From CBFFRJ01 sp051486985 (GTDB taxonomy: Bacteria; Pseudomonadota; Gammaproteobacteria; Enterobacterales; Enterobacteriaceae), in contig NZ_JAHVDV010000036.1 of NCBI RefSeq assembly GCF_051486985.1, positions 1 through 49,762 on the forward strand: DNA of 49,762 nucleotides. Reading direction: 5' to 3'. The notes under the pieces were generated by a model. The model searched no databases, was not told the DNA's origin, and saw only the letters and a list, made by a program, of their open reading frames with translations. Positions within the stretch are counted from its first letter, which is position 1; each line of letters opens with the position of its first letter. Of the stretch, positions 32,041 through 40,846 are shown piece after piece. Both the position numbers and the translations under genes were made by a program.

Positions 32041-33384
32041 TTAAAACAAAACAGAAACCAGCAGGTAGCTGGCCACACAGGCGCAACTGACACCAATCAG
32101 TCCCGGCAGAATGAAACTGTGGTTGATGATAAATTTACCAATTCGCGTGGTCCCGGAGCGGTCAAAGCCGATGCATGCCAGATCGCTTGGGTAAGTGGGC
32201 AGGACAAAATAGCCATACGAGGCGGGAAAGAAAGCCAGCAGCATTTTGGGCTCCACACCGAGCATCAGCCCCATCGGCGCGACCGCCGTGAGCGCAGCAG
32301 CCTGGCTGTTTACCAGTTTGGAAACCAGAAACAGCACAATGGCGTAGGTCCACGGATGACTTTTCACCACGCCTTCAAGGGCCATTTTCAGTTCATTAAG
32401 GTGCGCCTGGAAAAAGGTATCACTCATCCATGCCACGCCAAACACCGAAAAAATCGCGACCATGCCTGCTTTGAAGACCGCACCACTGGAGACCGCCGAC
32501 GCGTTTACTTTGCAGACCACCAGCATAACGGCACCTGCAATCAGCATCATCATCTGAATGACAAGGTTCATCGACAGTGGCGAGAGTTTGCCTTTCACCT
32601 CAAATGCCGGACGTAGATCAGGCAGGGCGCCAAGTAAGACCACGACCAGAATACCGGTAAAGAATATCCAGGTTGACCAGTAGGCTTCTTTTGGAAAACG
32701 CTGGTTCATGAGCGTTTCGCTGGCACCATAGATAAACTCACGCTGCTTGGGATCTTTAAGCTTCTCCTGAAATTCAGGGTCATCGGCGAGATCTTTTCCG
32801 CGCCGCAAACTCCATAATGCCGCCATCGCAACGCCAAATAATGATGCAGGAACCGAAACGGCCAGGATCTCCAGGATGCTCCATGCGTGGCCAATACCAT
32901 GCTGGGCAGCAAGAATAGAGACCAGGGAGACCACCGCCACGGAAACGGGCGAGGCAGTGATTGCCATCTGTGACGCAATCGAAGCCACCGCCATAGGGCG
33001 TTCAGGACGGATATTTTTCTTCAGTGCGATGTCTGCGATAATCGGAAACATGGTGTAAACCACGTGTCCGGTGCCGCAAAGAAAGGTGAGCATCCATGTG
33101 GTAAAGGGGGCGAGTAACGTAATATGTTGAGGATGTCGACGCAGCAATTTTTCGGCAAACTGCATCATGACATTCAGCCCACCCGCCGTTTGCAGCGTTG
33201 CCGCACAGCCAATGACCGCAAGGATGGTCAGCATGACATCCACGGGAGGCTTGCCAGGCTCAAGACCAAAGACAAAACTCAGAATAAAGAGGCCAATACC
33301 ACTGATTAACCCCAGCCCCATCCCGCCGTAACGCGTCCCCAGTAATAAGCAAAGAATTATAATAATGAACTCGATGGTAATCAT
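32041..33384 (-). CDS. DcuA/DcuB-family anaerobic C4-dicarboxylate transporter
   Basis: A 447-residue inner-membrane protein with 10-12 hydrophobic helices, clearly homologous to E. coli DcuA and DcuB (GKPPVDVMLTILAVIGCAAT; CGTGHVVYTMFPIIADIALK; ASPVSVAVVSLVSI; KLVNSQAAALTAVAP; FPASYGYFVLPTYPSDLA; FDRSGTTRIGKFIINHSFILP). Such carriers exchange fumarate, malate or aspartate for succinate in anaerobic growth. It is an extra family member outside the usual aspA-dcuA and dcuB-fumB loci, so I give no symbol. The ribosome site AAGGTGAG precedes the ATG. No dcuSR-type regulator is next to it. Confidence 0.92.
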   Translation of the reverse strand: MITIEFIIIILCLLLGTRYGGMGLGLISGIGLFILSFVFGLEPGKPPVDVMLTILAVIGCAATLQTAGGLNVMMQFAEKLLRRHPQHITLLAPFTTWMLTFLCGTGHVVYTMFPIIADIALKKNIRPERPMAVASIASQMAITASPVSVAVVSLVSILAAQHGIGHAWSILEILAVSVPASLFGVAMAALWSLRRGKDLADDPEFQEKLKDPKQREFIYGASETLMNQRFPKEAYWSTWIFFTGILVVVLLGALPDLRPAFEVKGKLSPLSMNLVIQMMMLIAGAVMLVVCKVNASAVSSGAVFKAGMVAIFSVFGVAWMSDTFFQAHLNELKMALEGVVKSHPWTYAIVLFLVSKLVNSQAAALTAVAPMGLMLGVEPKMLLAFFPASYGYFVLPTYPSDLACIGFDRSGTTRIGKFIINHSFILPGLIGVSCACVASYLLVSVLF

Positions 33385-33990
33385 GACTCACCTTGTCTTT
33401 GAATGGATAAACCTGCTAAATCATTACATTTTGTAATGCCATTCAATGAGAGCCAGATCCAATTTGGCAAAATTTAATAAAAGCAATAACTTATAAACTT
33501 TTTATTAACATAAATTTCATGATTTAGTAAAAATTAACCCTTACAGAAGCATCAGCCGACCCCATCGGCGGCCTGAAAAGATGCCTGCCATTCAGCAACT
33601 CAATAACTTGAGGCGAAGCAGGCACCCTTTAGCCTAATAATGAACGCAGGCTTCATTAGGTGTCCTTCAGACAGCGGGCGAACAGAAAAAAGTAACAGGC
33701 ATCACCCCTTCGGTTGTGCGCTTTTCACCACAGCTTTTCGCCAGCATTGTGACGAACGGCTCTAAAGCACGCCTGTGCGCCAGCAACAGGGCGGGCAGAT
33801 AACTATTGATGGGCGAAATATTTTCGTAATGAATAGCCGGAGTTGCTCTGACATCCAGGCCTGGCCAGAGTCCTGCCCTGCACCAGCGAAAGCGAAAGCG
33901 GTTAATGGTTATGTGACTTATTCAATATTTTGAAACGTTGTTTTGAGTAAAAATAAACAATCTTTCATTGTATTGGTAAGGAATGCACAC
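33385..33990. other. Long intergenic region (606 nt) between the Dcu-type and DJ-1 genes
   Basis: The first 160 nt next to the Dcu gene are very A+T-rich and should hold its promoter. Around 33555-33571 there is a small hairpin (GCCGA/TCGGC), and TGCCTGC (33582-33588) and GCAGGCA (33617-33623) form a wider inverted repeat. An open minus-strand frame (33667-33921) is listed separately. The promoter of the DJ-1 gene must lie in the last 70 nt. Nothing else can be supported. Confidence 0.5.
33667..33921 (-). pseudogene. Possible gene relic (open frame without start codon)
   Basis: An 84-codon frame on the minus strand, open between two stops. It reads ...GLDVRATPAIHYENISP, then INSYLPALLLAHRRALEPF, and so on to a TGA at 33667-33669. 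It has protein-like composition, but the only ATGs are near its end and there is no ribosome site. It may be the decayed end of a lost gene, possibly connected with the change of gene content here relative to E. coli. I do not recognise the product, and it may be a chance frame. Confidence 0.25.
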
Positions 33991-34548
33991 ATGAAAAAAG
34001 TGGCAGTACTGATAGCGCCGGGTTTTGAGGAGGCAGAAGCCATCATTACCATTGATATTCTGCGTCGGCTGAATATTGATGTTGAAACGCTGGCCTGCGC
34101 GGAGTCCAGGGCAGTCGTCAGCTATCACAATATTCCGATGGTCGCCGACGCTACGCTGATCGAGCGCAGCGACGAGCGCTACGACGCCGTGGTCCTTCCC
34201 GGTGGCCCGCAGGGCAGTATGAACCTGGGGGCCAGCAAGGAGGTGATTGCCTTTGTTCGCGCCCATGATGCGCTGGGCAAGCTTATCTGTCCTATCTGTT
34301 CAGCGGCAGCCCGGGTGTTGGGCGCAAATGGGTTACTTAACGGGCGGCGCTATGTCTGTTCCGGCGACCTCTGGGAAACGGTGAGCGGAGGCGAATACCT
34401 TGACGCACCGGTCGTGGAGGATGGCAACCTCCTCAGCGGTAAAGGGCTTGGTCATGCCTTTGATTTTGCCTTTACGCTGGCCGCCCGCCTGTTGGGTGAT
34501 GAAGCACCGGTCCACGACCATGCGGATCACATTTATTACCCCTGGTAA
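33991..34548 (+). CDS. DJ-1/PfpI family protein
   Basis: A 185-residue protein of the DJ-1/ThiJ/PfpI superfamily. The N terminus (MKKVAVLIAPGFEEAEAI) carries the conserved Glu of the family. YDAVVLPGGPQGSMNL and the nucleophile elbow with Cys (LICPICSAAARVLGANGLL) follow. Members act as glyoxalase III or protein/nucleotide deglycases, chaperones or peptidases, and the reaction cannot be decided here. I chose ATG 33991 with AAGGAA 7 nt upstream; an upstream in-frame ATG at 33943 adds 16 residues that do not look like the family. A 10-bp perfect hairpin follows the stop. Confidence 0.88.
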   Translation: MKKVAVLIAPGFEEAEAIITIDILRRLNIDVETLACAESRAVVSYHNIPMVADATLIERSDERYDAVVLPGGPQGSMNLGASKEVIAFVRAHDALGKLICPICSAAARVLGANGLLNGRRYVCSGDLWETVSGGEYLDAPVVEDGNLLSGKGLGHAFDFAFTLAARLLGDEAPVHDHADHIYYPW

Positions 34549-34554
34549 GTCTGA

Positions 34555-34579
34555 CCCCGAAGACGCCCTGTCTTCGGGG
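34555..34579 (+). terminator. Perfect hairpin after the DJ-1 gene
   Basis: CCCCGAAGAC-GCCCT-GTCTTCGGGG, a perfect 10-bp stem 6 nt after the stop. No T tract follows, so termination may be weak or the hairpin may protect the mRNA 3' end. Confidence 0.6.
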
Positions 34580-34864
34580 ACAAGGATAAGCTGGCTGATG
34601 CTATGGATTAATCTGCTGACCCCCTTCCTAATTGTCTGACAAATACCCCATTTTTTATGTCTAAAACCGCTGAATTTATGTACGTAATTACTGTAATTCT
34701 GCGGTGTGATATTGCTCTCCTATGGAGAATCAATTTCCCGCTAAAACTACTGCCAGCAAAGGTGTCCAGGGAAGTGCGGACCCTAATGCCTTGTTTTATG
34801 AACTTTTAAATTAACCAGTAGTTGTTTTCCCCTACATAAAAGAATGCCAAAGCTGGAGATAACC
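34580..34864 (+). promoter_or_regulatory. araFGH promoter region
   Basis: Noncoding. In E. coli araFGH is activated by AraC with arabinose and by CRP. Here a CRP half-site (TGTGA, 34705-34709) is followed by TATGGA (34721-34726), the complement of the AraC half-site core TCCATA. I could not fit complete sites, so their identity is tentative. Confidence 0.35.
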
Positions 34865-35854
34865 ATGCACAAATTCACTAAAGCGTTAGCAGCCATTGGT
34901 CTGGCTGCCGTTATGTCACAATCCGCTATCGCTGAATCGATGAAACTGGGTTTTCTGGTAAAACAACCGGAAGAACCCTGGTTCCAGACCGAGTGGAAAT
35001 TCGCTGATAAAGCGGGGAAAGATCTTGGTTTTGAAGTTATTAAGATTGCCGTACCTGATGGCGAAAAAACGCTGAACGCGATCGACAGCCTGGCGGCGAG
35101 CGGCGCGAAGGGGTTTGTTATCTGTACGCCTGACCCGAAACTGGGGGCAGCAATTGTCGCCAAAGCCAGAGGCTATGACATGAAAGTCATCGCGGTGGAT
35201 GACCAGTTTGTTAACGCCAAGGGTCAGCCAATGACCAGCGTTCCGCTGGTGATGATGGCTGCCAGTGAAATTGGTGCGCGTCAGGGGCAGGAGCTCTATA
35301 AAGAGATGCAGAAACGGGGCTGGGATATCAAGGAAACCGCGGTAATGGCGATTACCGCAAATGAACTTGATACCGCGCGCCGCCGTACTACCGGCTCAAT
35401 GGATGCGCTGAAAGCCGCTGGCTTCCCGGAAAAACAGATTTACCAGGTCCCGACTAAATCCAACGATATCCCTGGCGCCTTCGATGCCGGTAACTCTCTG
35501 CTTGTTCAACACCCGGAAGTGAAACACTGGCTGGTGGTGGGTATGAATGACAGCACCGTCCTTGGCGGCGTGCGCGCAACGGAAGGGCAGGGCTTCAAGG
35601 CACCGAACGTGATAGGCATTGGCATTAACGGCGTGGATGCGGTGAGCGAACTGTCCAAAGCTCAGGCAACCGGCTTCTACGGTTCACTGCTGCCAAGCCC
35701 GGACGTACATGGCTATAAAACCAGTGAACTGCTCTACAACTGGGTCACCAAAGGTGTTGAGCCGCCTAAATTCACCGCGGTTACCGACGTGGTGCTGATC
35801 ACCCGCGATAACTTTAAAGAAGAGCTGGCGAAGAAAGGGTTAGGCGTGCAGTAA
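34865..35854 (+). CDS. araF: L-arabinose-binding periplasmic protein
   Basis: A 329-residue solute-binding protein, the same length as E. coli AraF. The signal peptide MHKFTKALAAIGLAAVMSQSAIA is cleaved before ES. The mature protein is almost identical to E. coli (LGFLVKQPEEPWFQTEW; DGEKTLNAIDSLAASGAKG; TANELDTARRRTTGSMDALK; PGAFDAGNSLLVQHPEVKHW). I chose ATG 34865 with CTGGAGAT upstream; an in-frame ATG at 34844 adds seven residues before the signal peptide. It delivers L-arabinose to AraGH and is the first gene of araFGH. Confidence 0.98.
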   Translation: MHKFTKALAAIGLAAVMSQSAIAESMKLGFLVKQPEEPWFQTEWKFADKAGKDLGFEVIKIAVPDGEKTLNAIDSLAASGAKGFVICTPDPKLGAAIVAKARGYDMKVIAVDDQFVNAKGQPMTSVPLVMMAASEIGARQGQELYKEMQKRGWDIKETAVMAITANELDTARRRTTGSMDALKAAGFPEKQIYQVPTKSNDIPGAFDAGNSLLVQHPEVKHWLVVGMNDSTVLGGVRATEGQGFKAPNVIGIGINGVDAVSELSKAQATGFYGSLLPSPDVHGYKTSELLYNWVTKGVEPPKFTAVTDVVLITRDNFKEELAKKGLGVQ

Positions 35855-35869
35855 CAGTCAGATGATTGC

Positions 35870-35893
35870 GCCCTCCCTCAACCGAGGGAGGGC
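35870..35893 (+). repeat. Intercistronic hairpin between araF and araG
   Basis: GCCCTCCCTC-AACC-GAGGGAGGGC: perfect 10-bp G+C stem, 15 nt after the araF stop. Its place after a binding-protein gene suggests that it limits read-through or protects the araF mRNA, so that AraF is made in excess over AraGH. Confidence 0.75.
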
Positions 35894-35926
35894 CAGAAGT
35901 GCACTGAATTGATTCACGGAGACGTT

Positions 35927-37441
35927 ATGCAAGACTCTACTCCTTATCTCTCCTTTCGCGGCATAGGTAAAACCTTTCCCGGCGTTAAGGCGTTAAGTGA
36001 CATCAGCTTTGATTGCCATGCAGGGCAAGTACATGCCCTGATGGGGGAAAACGGTGCCGGTAAATCGACCCTGTTAAAAGTCCTCAGCGGGAACTATGCG
36101 CCAACCACAGGCACGCTGGCTATCAAAGGGCAGGACGTGAGCTTTAGTGACACGACTGCCGCACTGAACGCAGGGGTGGCGATTATTTACCAGGAGCTAC
36201 ACCTGGTACCCGAAATGACGGTCGCCGAGAACATCTATCTCGGCCAGCTTCCGCATAAAAGCGGCTTCGTAAACCGCTCACTGCTTAACTATGAAGCCGG
36301 ACTTCAGCTTAAGCACCTGGGCCTCGATATCGACCCGCAAACGCCGCTGAAATATCTCTCCATCGGTCAGTGGCAGATGGTGGAGATTGCCAAAGCGCTG
36401 GCACGTAATGCCAAAATTATTGCGTTTGATGAACCCACAAGCTCGCTCTCGGCGCGTGAAATCGACAACCTGTTCCGCGTGATCCGCGAACTGCGTAAAG
36501 AAGGACGCGTGATCCTTTATGTCTCGCATCGTATGGAAGAGATTTTTGCCCTCAGCGATGCCATCACGGTATTTAAAGATGGCCGTTACGTGCGCACCTT
36601 TACGAATATGCAGCAGGTTAACCATGACTCACTGGTGCAGGCGATGGTCGGCAGAGAGCTGGGTGATATTTATGGCTGGAGCCCGCGTGATTATGGCGAC
36701 GAACGTCTGCGTCTGGATCAGGTGAAAGCCCCTGGCGTGCGCGCCCCTGTCAGCCTGACGGTACGCAGCGGGGAGATAGTCGGCCTGTTTGGTCTGGTGG
36801 GCGCAGGTCGCAGCGAACTCATGAAAGGTCTGTTTGGCGGTACCCGGATCACTGACGGGCAGGTTTTCATTGATGGTCAAACGGTCAACATTCAAAAACC
36901 GGCCCATGCCATCAGCGCCGGGATGATGCTCTGCCCGGAAGACCGGAAAGCAGATGGAATTATTCCTGTTCACTCGGTACGGGAAAACATCAACATCAGC
37001 GCACGGCGTAAATATTTACGCGCCGGGTGCCTGATAAATGATGGGTGGGAGTCACAAAACGCACAGCACCATATTAACGCCCTCAATATTAAAACCCCCA
37101 GCGCTGACCAGCTCATCATGAACCTGTCGGGGGGCAATCAGCAGAAAGCCATTCTGGGTCGCTGGCTCTCGGAAGAGATGAAGGTCATCCTGCTCGACGA
37201 ACCGACACGCGGTATCGACGTAGGGGCAAAACATGAAATTTATAATGTGATTTATGCGCTGGCAGCCCGTGGTGTCGCGGTGTTGTTTGCTTCCAGTGAC
37301 CTGCCTGAAGTGCTTGGCGTGGCTGACCGCATCATTGTGATGCGCGAAGGCGAGATCGCCGGGGAACTGCTTCATGGTCAGGCAGATGAACAGCGAGCAC
37401 TGAGCCTCGCAATGCCAAAAGTCAGCCAGGCCGTAGCCTGA
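35927..37441 (+). CDS. araG: L-arabinose ABC transporter ATP-binding protein
   Basis: A 504-residue ATPase with two nucleotide-binding domains, the same length as E. coli AraG. Domain 1: Walker A GENGAGKST near 43, signature LSIGQWQM, Walker B IIAFDEPTSSLS. Domain 2: the degenerate GLVGAGRSE loop near 290 typical of sugar ABC ATPases, signature NLSGGNQQKAILGRWL and Walker B VILLDEPTRGIDVG. I chose ATG 35927 (MQDSTPYLSFRGIGKTFPG) with ACGGAG upstream; an in-frame ATG at 35909 adds six residues. It powers arabinose import through AraH. Confidence 0.98.
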   Translation: MQDSTPYLSFRGIGKTFPGVKALSDISFDCHAGQVHALMGENGAGKSTLLKVLSGNYAPTTGTLAIKGQDVSFSDTTAALNAGVAIIYQELHLVPEMTVAENIYLGQLPHKSGFVNRSLLNYEAGLQLKHLGLDIDPQTPLKYLSIGQWQMVEIAKALARNAKIIAFDEPTSSLSAREIDNLFRVIRELRKEGRVILYVSHRMEEIFALSDAITVFKDGRYVRTFTNMQQVNHDSLVQAMVGRELGDIYGWSPRDYGDERLRLDQVKAPGVRAPVSLTVRSGEIVGLFGLVGAGRSELMKGLFGGTRITDGQVFIDGQTVNIQKPAHAISAGMMLCPEDRKADGIIPVHSVRENINISARRKYLRAGCLINDGWESQNAQHHINALNIKTPSADQLIMNLSGGNQQKAILGRWLSEEMKVILLDEPTRGIDVGAKHEIYNVIYALAARGVAVLFASSDLPEVLGVADRIIVMREGEIAGELLHGQADEQRALSLAMPKVSQAVA

Positions 37442-37452
37442 GCGAGGAGAAT

Positions 37453-38436
37453 ATGATGTCATCTTTAACCTCATCCGGCGCATCAAAGTCGCCATTTACC
37501 TTCGGGCGTATCTGGGACCAGTTCGGCATGCTGGTGGTCTTTGCAGTGCTGTTCCTTGGCTGCGCACTTTTTGTGCCTAATTTTGCCACCTTTATCAATA
37601 TGAAAGGGCTGGGGCTCGCCATTTCCATGTCCGGCATGGTGGCCTGCGGCATGCTATTTTGCCTGGCTTCCGGCGATTTTGATCTGTCGGTCGCATCGGT
37701 CATCGCCTGTGCCGGCGTTACCACTGCCGTGGTCATCAACCTCAGTGAAAGCCTGTGGATTGGCGTCTTTGCAGGGCTGATGCTGGGTGTGGTCAGTGGT
37801 TTTATCAACGGCTTCGTGATTGCGCGCCTGAAAATCAACGCCCTGATAACCACCCTCGCAACAATGCAGATCGTGCGCGGGCTGGCCTATATCATCTCTG
37901 ATGGTAAAGCGGTTGGTATTGAGGACGAGAGCTTCTTTACGCTGGGTTATGCAAACTGGTTAGGATTGCCCGCGCCCATCTGGCTGACCGTTGCCTGTCT
38001 CATCGTCTTTGGTTTCCTGTTAAACCGCACCACCTTTGGCCGTAATACGCTGGCGATTGGTGGTAACGAAGAGGCCGCCCGTCTGGCCGGTGTGCCGGTA
38101 GTACGCACCAAAATCATTATTTTCGTCCTCTCTGGTCTGGTTTCTGCGGCAGCCGGGATAATCCTCGCCTCGCGTATGACCAGTGGCCAGCCGATGACCT
38201 CAATCGGTTATGAGTTGATTGTCATTTCGGCATGCGTGCTGGGTGGGGTGTCGCTGAAAGGGGGCATTGGCAAAATTTCCTATGTTATTGCCGGGATCCT
38301 GATTCTGGGTACGGTAGAAAACGCCATGAACCTGCTCAACATCTCGCCATTTGCCCAGTATGTGGTGCGCGGTTTGATCCTGCTTGCCGCCGTCATCTTT
38401 GACCGTTACAAACAAAAAGCGAAACGTACCGTCTGA
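37453..38436 (+). CDS. araH: L-arabinose ABC transporter permease
   Basis: A 327-residue inner-membrane permease of the ribose/arabinose type (E. coli AraH 328). About 8-10 hydrophobic helices are visible (FGMLVVFAVLFLGCALFVP; LAISMSGMVACGMLFCLAS; IGVFAGLMLGVVSGFINGF). GDFDLSVASV and GGNEEAARLAGV are typical of the family. GAGGAG precedes two adjacent ATGs (37453, 37456); I keep the first as in E. coli, though the second has better spacing. After the stop, 38473-38500 forms an 11-bp stem (CCCATCTACCG/CGGTAGGTGGG, one G-U pair), probably the operon 3' end. Confidence 0.97.
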   Translation: MMSSLTSSGASKSPFTFGRIWDQFGMLVVFAVLFLGCALFVPNFATFINMKGLGLAISMSGMVACGMLFCLASGDFDLSVASVIACAGVTTAVVINLSESLWIGVFAGLMLGVVSGFINGFVIARLKINALITTLATMQIVRGLAYIISDGKAVGIEDESFFTLGYANWLGLPAPIWLTVACLIVFGFLLNRTTFGRNTLAIGGNEEAARLAGVPVVRTKIIIFVLSGLVSAAAGIILASRMTSGQPMTSIGYELIVISACVLGGVSLKGGIGKISYVIAGILILGTVENAMNLLNISPFAQYVVRGLILLAAVIFDRYKQKAKRTV

Positions 38437-38472
38437 TACGCCGCACAAGATCCTCAGCTTTATCTCAACCGG

Positions 38473-38500
38473 CCCATCTACCGTTAATTCGGTAGGTGGG
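38473..38500 (+). terminator. Hairpin after araFGH
   Basis: 11-bp stem with one G-U pair and a 6-nt loop (TTAATT), 36 nt after the araH stop, without a T run. Probable 3' end of araFGH, upstream of otsBA. Confidence 0.55.
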
Positions 38501-38609
38501 TTCAGCATAAAATGGCGAGCGCCGTCACACTGTCTATACTTACATGGCTAATGATAATGAAAGGTTATTGATAAAAGCCTTTCGCTCACACTGTAAGGAG
38601 GAGTCCAGG

Positions 38610-39416
38610 GTGGCTGACACGTTATCCATACCGCCTGTAATTTCGGGTGATTTTGCCTTTTTTTTCGACCTCGATGGCACCCTCGCTGATATCCAACCGC
38701 ATCCGGACCTGGTATTCATTCCATCCAGAGTTCTGGAGCAGCTTGCACTGCTTTCAGGCGCAAACAATGGGGCGCTGGCGTTGATTTCAGGGCGTTCAAT
38801 GGCTGAGCTGGACCAGCTCGCTTCACCCCATCGTTTCCCGCTCGCCGGGGTGCATGGGGCCGAGCGCCGCGACATCAATGGTGAAACGCACCGGGTGTCA
38901 TTGCCGCTCAGCGTGGTTCAGCCGCTTGAGCATGAACTGGCTACCAGACTGGCGGAACTGCCCGGTACCGAACTTGAAGCCAAAGGCATGGCGTTTGCGC
39001 TGCACTATCGCCAGGCACTGCACTATGAAGAAGAGATCCGCGCTCTGGCCATGAAGATGGTGGCGCGCTACCCCGAACTGTCGATGCAGCCCGGTAAATG
39101 CGTCATTGAGCTTAAGCCAGCCGCGATTGATAAAGGTGCGGCCATTGAAACATTTATGCAGGAAGCACCGTTTCAGGGGCGTACACCGGTTTTTATTGGC
39201 GATGACCTGACCGATGAGCATGGCTTTGACGTGGTGAATCGCCTCAAGGGTATTTCGGTCAAGGTGGGTGCAGGACGTACCCTGGCAGCCTACCGTATAG
39301 ACGATGTAAAAGGTGTTCATCAGTGGCTAAAACGTATCACCGACCATCAATTAGAAGAAGAAAAGACGTTAATAAACAGGAGAGATGGCTATGAGTCGCT
39401 TAGTCGTAGTATCTAA
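38610..39416 (+). CDS. otsB: Trehalose-6-phosphate phosphatase
   Basis: A 268-residue HAD-superfamily enzyme that releases phosphate from trehalose-6-phosphate to give trehalose, an osmoprotectant. HAD motif I is FFFDLDGTLADIQPHPD, motif II is ALISGRS, and motif IV is VFIGDDLTDEHGF. GVHGAERRDING and AKGMAFALHYRQA match OtsB. I chose GTG 38610, 6 nt after AAGGAGGAG, which gives the E. coli-like length (266). The ATG at 38544 would add 22 residues that read through the ribosome site. The end overlaps otsA by 26 nt, so the two are translated together. otsBA is RpoS- and osmotically induced in E. coli. Confidence 0.96.
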   Translation: MADTLSIPPVISGDFAFFFDLDGTLADIQPHPDLVFIPSRVLEQLALLSGANNGALALISGRSMAELDQLASPHRFPLAGVHGAERRDINGETHRVSLPLSVVQPLEHELATRLAELPGTELEAKGMAFALHYRQALHYEEEIRALAMKMVARYPELSMQPGKCVIELKPAAIDKGAAIETFMQEAPFQGRTPVFIGDDLTDEHGFDVVNRLKGISVKVGAGRTLAAYRIDDVKGVHQWLKRITDHQLEEEKTLINRRDGYESLSRSI

Positions 39417-40815
39417 TCGTATTGCACCGCCCGATGATAAAAAAGCCAGCGCAGGCGGCCTGGCAGTAGGTATTCTCGGGGCGCTGAAAGCGACCGGAGG
39501 GTTATGGTTTGGCTGGAGCGGAGAAATTGGCGATGAGGACGCGCCGCTCAATGAGGTCTCGCGCGGGAACATCACCTGGGCCTCTTTTAACCTCAATGAA
39601 GAGAATTATGATCAGTACTACTCGCAGTTCTCAAATGCGGTACTGTGGCCTGCATTCCATTACCGTCTGGACCTGGTGAATTACCAGCGGGAAGCCTGGG
39701 ATGGCTATCAGCGCGTCAACGCGCTGCTGGCGGATAAACTGCTGCCGTTACTTAAAGAGGACGATATCCTCTGGATCCACGACTACCATTTACTTCCTTT
39801 TGCACGTGAACTGCGAAGCAGAGGCGTGAATAACCAGATTGGTTTCTTCCTGCATATTCCGTTCCCGACGCCTGAAATCTTCAATGCGCTTCCGCCGCAT
39901 GCTGAGTTACTGGAAGCGCTGTGTGATTATGACCTGCTCGGCTTCCAGACCGAGAATGACAGGCTGGCGTTTCTCGATTCCGTCTCCGCGCAGACCCGCG
40001 TTACCACGCGCAGCGGTAAAAGCCACACGGCATGGGGCAAAAGCTTCCGTACCGAGGTGTACCCGATTGGTATTGAGCCTGAAGAGATTGCTCAACAGGC
40101 CGCCGGTCCGATGCCACCCAAACTGGCGCAGCTAAAAGAAGAGCTTAAAAACGTCAAAAATATCTTCTCTGTTGAACGCCTTGATTACTCCAAAGGGCTG
40201 CCTGAGCGCTTTTTAGCCTATGAAGCGCTGCTGGAAAAGTATCCTCAGCATCACGGTAAAATTCGCTACACCCAGATAGCCCCGACGTCGCGCGGTGAAG
40301 TGCAGGCCTACCAGGACATTCGTCATCAGCTGGAAACGGAAGCAGGGCGCATTAACGGTAAATATGGTCAGTTGGGCTGGACGCCGCTCTACTACCTGAA
40401 CCAGCATTTTGACCGCAAGGTCTTAATGAAAGTCTTCCGCTATGCCGAGGTCGGCCTTGTCACCCCGCTGCGTGATGGCATGAATCTGGTGGCGAAAGAG
40501 TATGTTGCTGCTCAGGATCCGGCGAACCCGGGGGTGCTGGTGTTGTCGCAGTTTGCAGGCGCAGCCAACGAGTTAACGTCAGCGCTGATTGTTAACCCTT
40601 ACGATCGTGATGATGTGGCCGCCGCGCTGGACAGAGCACTCACCATGCCCCTGGCTGAACGTATATCGCGCCACGCTGAGATGCTGGAAGTGATCCTCAA
40701 AAATGACATCCATCACTGGCAGGCGAGGTTCATTGACGATTTAAAGGGAATAACGCCACGTAGTGAGCAAAGCTACCTGCAGAGCAACGTGGCGACCTTC
40801 CCGAAACTGGCCTAA
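39391..40815 (+). CDS. otsA: Trehalose-6-phosphate synthase
   Basis: A 474-residue GT20 (GT-B) glycosyltransferase that makes trehalose-6-phosphate from UDP-glucose and glucose-6-phosphate. Same length as E. coli OtsA, with SRLVVVSNRIAPPDDKKASAGGLA, WIHDYHLLPFARELR, the Arg/Lys phosphate-binding VERLDYSKGLPERF and TPLRDGMNLVAKEYVA. I chose ATG 39391 (MSRLVV) because the in-frame ATG at 39385 directly abuts the ribosome site AGGAGAG. The start lies inside the otsB end. A hairpin (AGCTCCCGC/GCGGGAGCT, 40822-40843) follows, shared with convergent uspC. Confidence 0.98.
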   Translation: MSRLVVVSNRIAPPDDKKASAGGLAVGILGALKATGGLWFGWSGEIGDEDAPLNEVSRGNITWASFNLNEENYDQYYSQFSNAVLWPAFHYRLDLVNYQREAWDGYQRVNALLADKLLPLLKEDDILWIHDYHLLPFARELRSRGVNNQIGFFLHIPFPTPEIFNALPPHAELLEALCDYDLLGFQTENDRLAFLDSVSAQTRVTTRSGKSHTAWGKSFRTEVYPIGIEPEEIAQQAAGPMPPKLAQLKEELKNVKNIFSVERLDYSKGLPERFLAYEALLEKYPQHHGKIRYTQIAPTSRGEVQAYQDIRHQLETEAGRINGKYGQLGWTPLYYLNQHFDRKVLMKVFRYAEVGLVTPLRDGMNLVAKEYVAAQDPANPGVLVLSQFAGAANELTSALIVNPYDRDDVAAALDRALTMPLAERISRHAEMLEVILKNDIHHWQARFIDDLKGITPRSEQSYLQSNVATFPKLA

Positions 40816-40821
40816 TGCCGT

Positions 40822-40843
40822 AGCTCCCGCAAAGGCGGGAGCT
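40822..40843. terminator. Hairpin between convergent otsA and uspC
   Basis: AGCTCCCGC-AAAG-GCGGGAGCT, a perfect 9-bp stem in the 31-nt gap between the two stop codons. No clear T run. Confidence 0.6.
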
Positions 40844-40846
40844 CAA

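Noticed and set aside
31897..32616. 239-codon plus-strand frame opposite the Dcu-type gene
   Set aside because: Its sequence is basic and His/Gln-rich, typical of antisense to a membrane protein gene; the minus strand has all Dcu landmarks.
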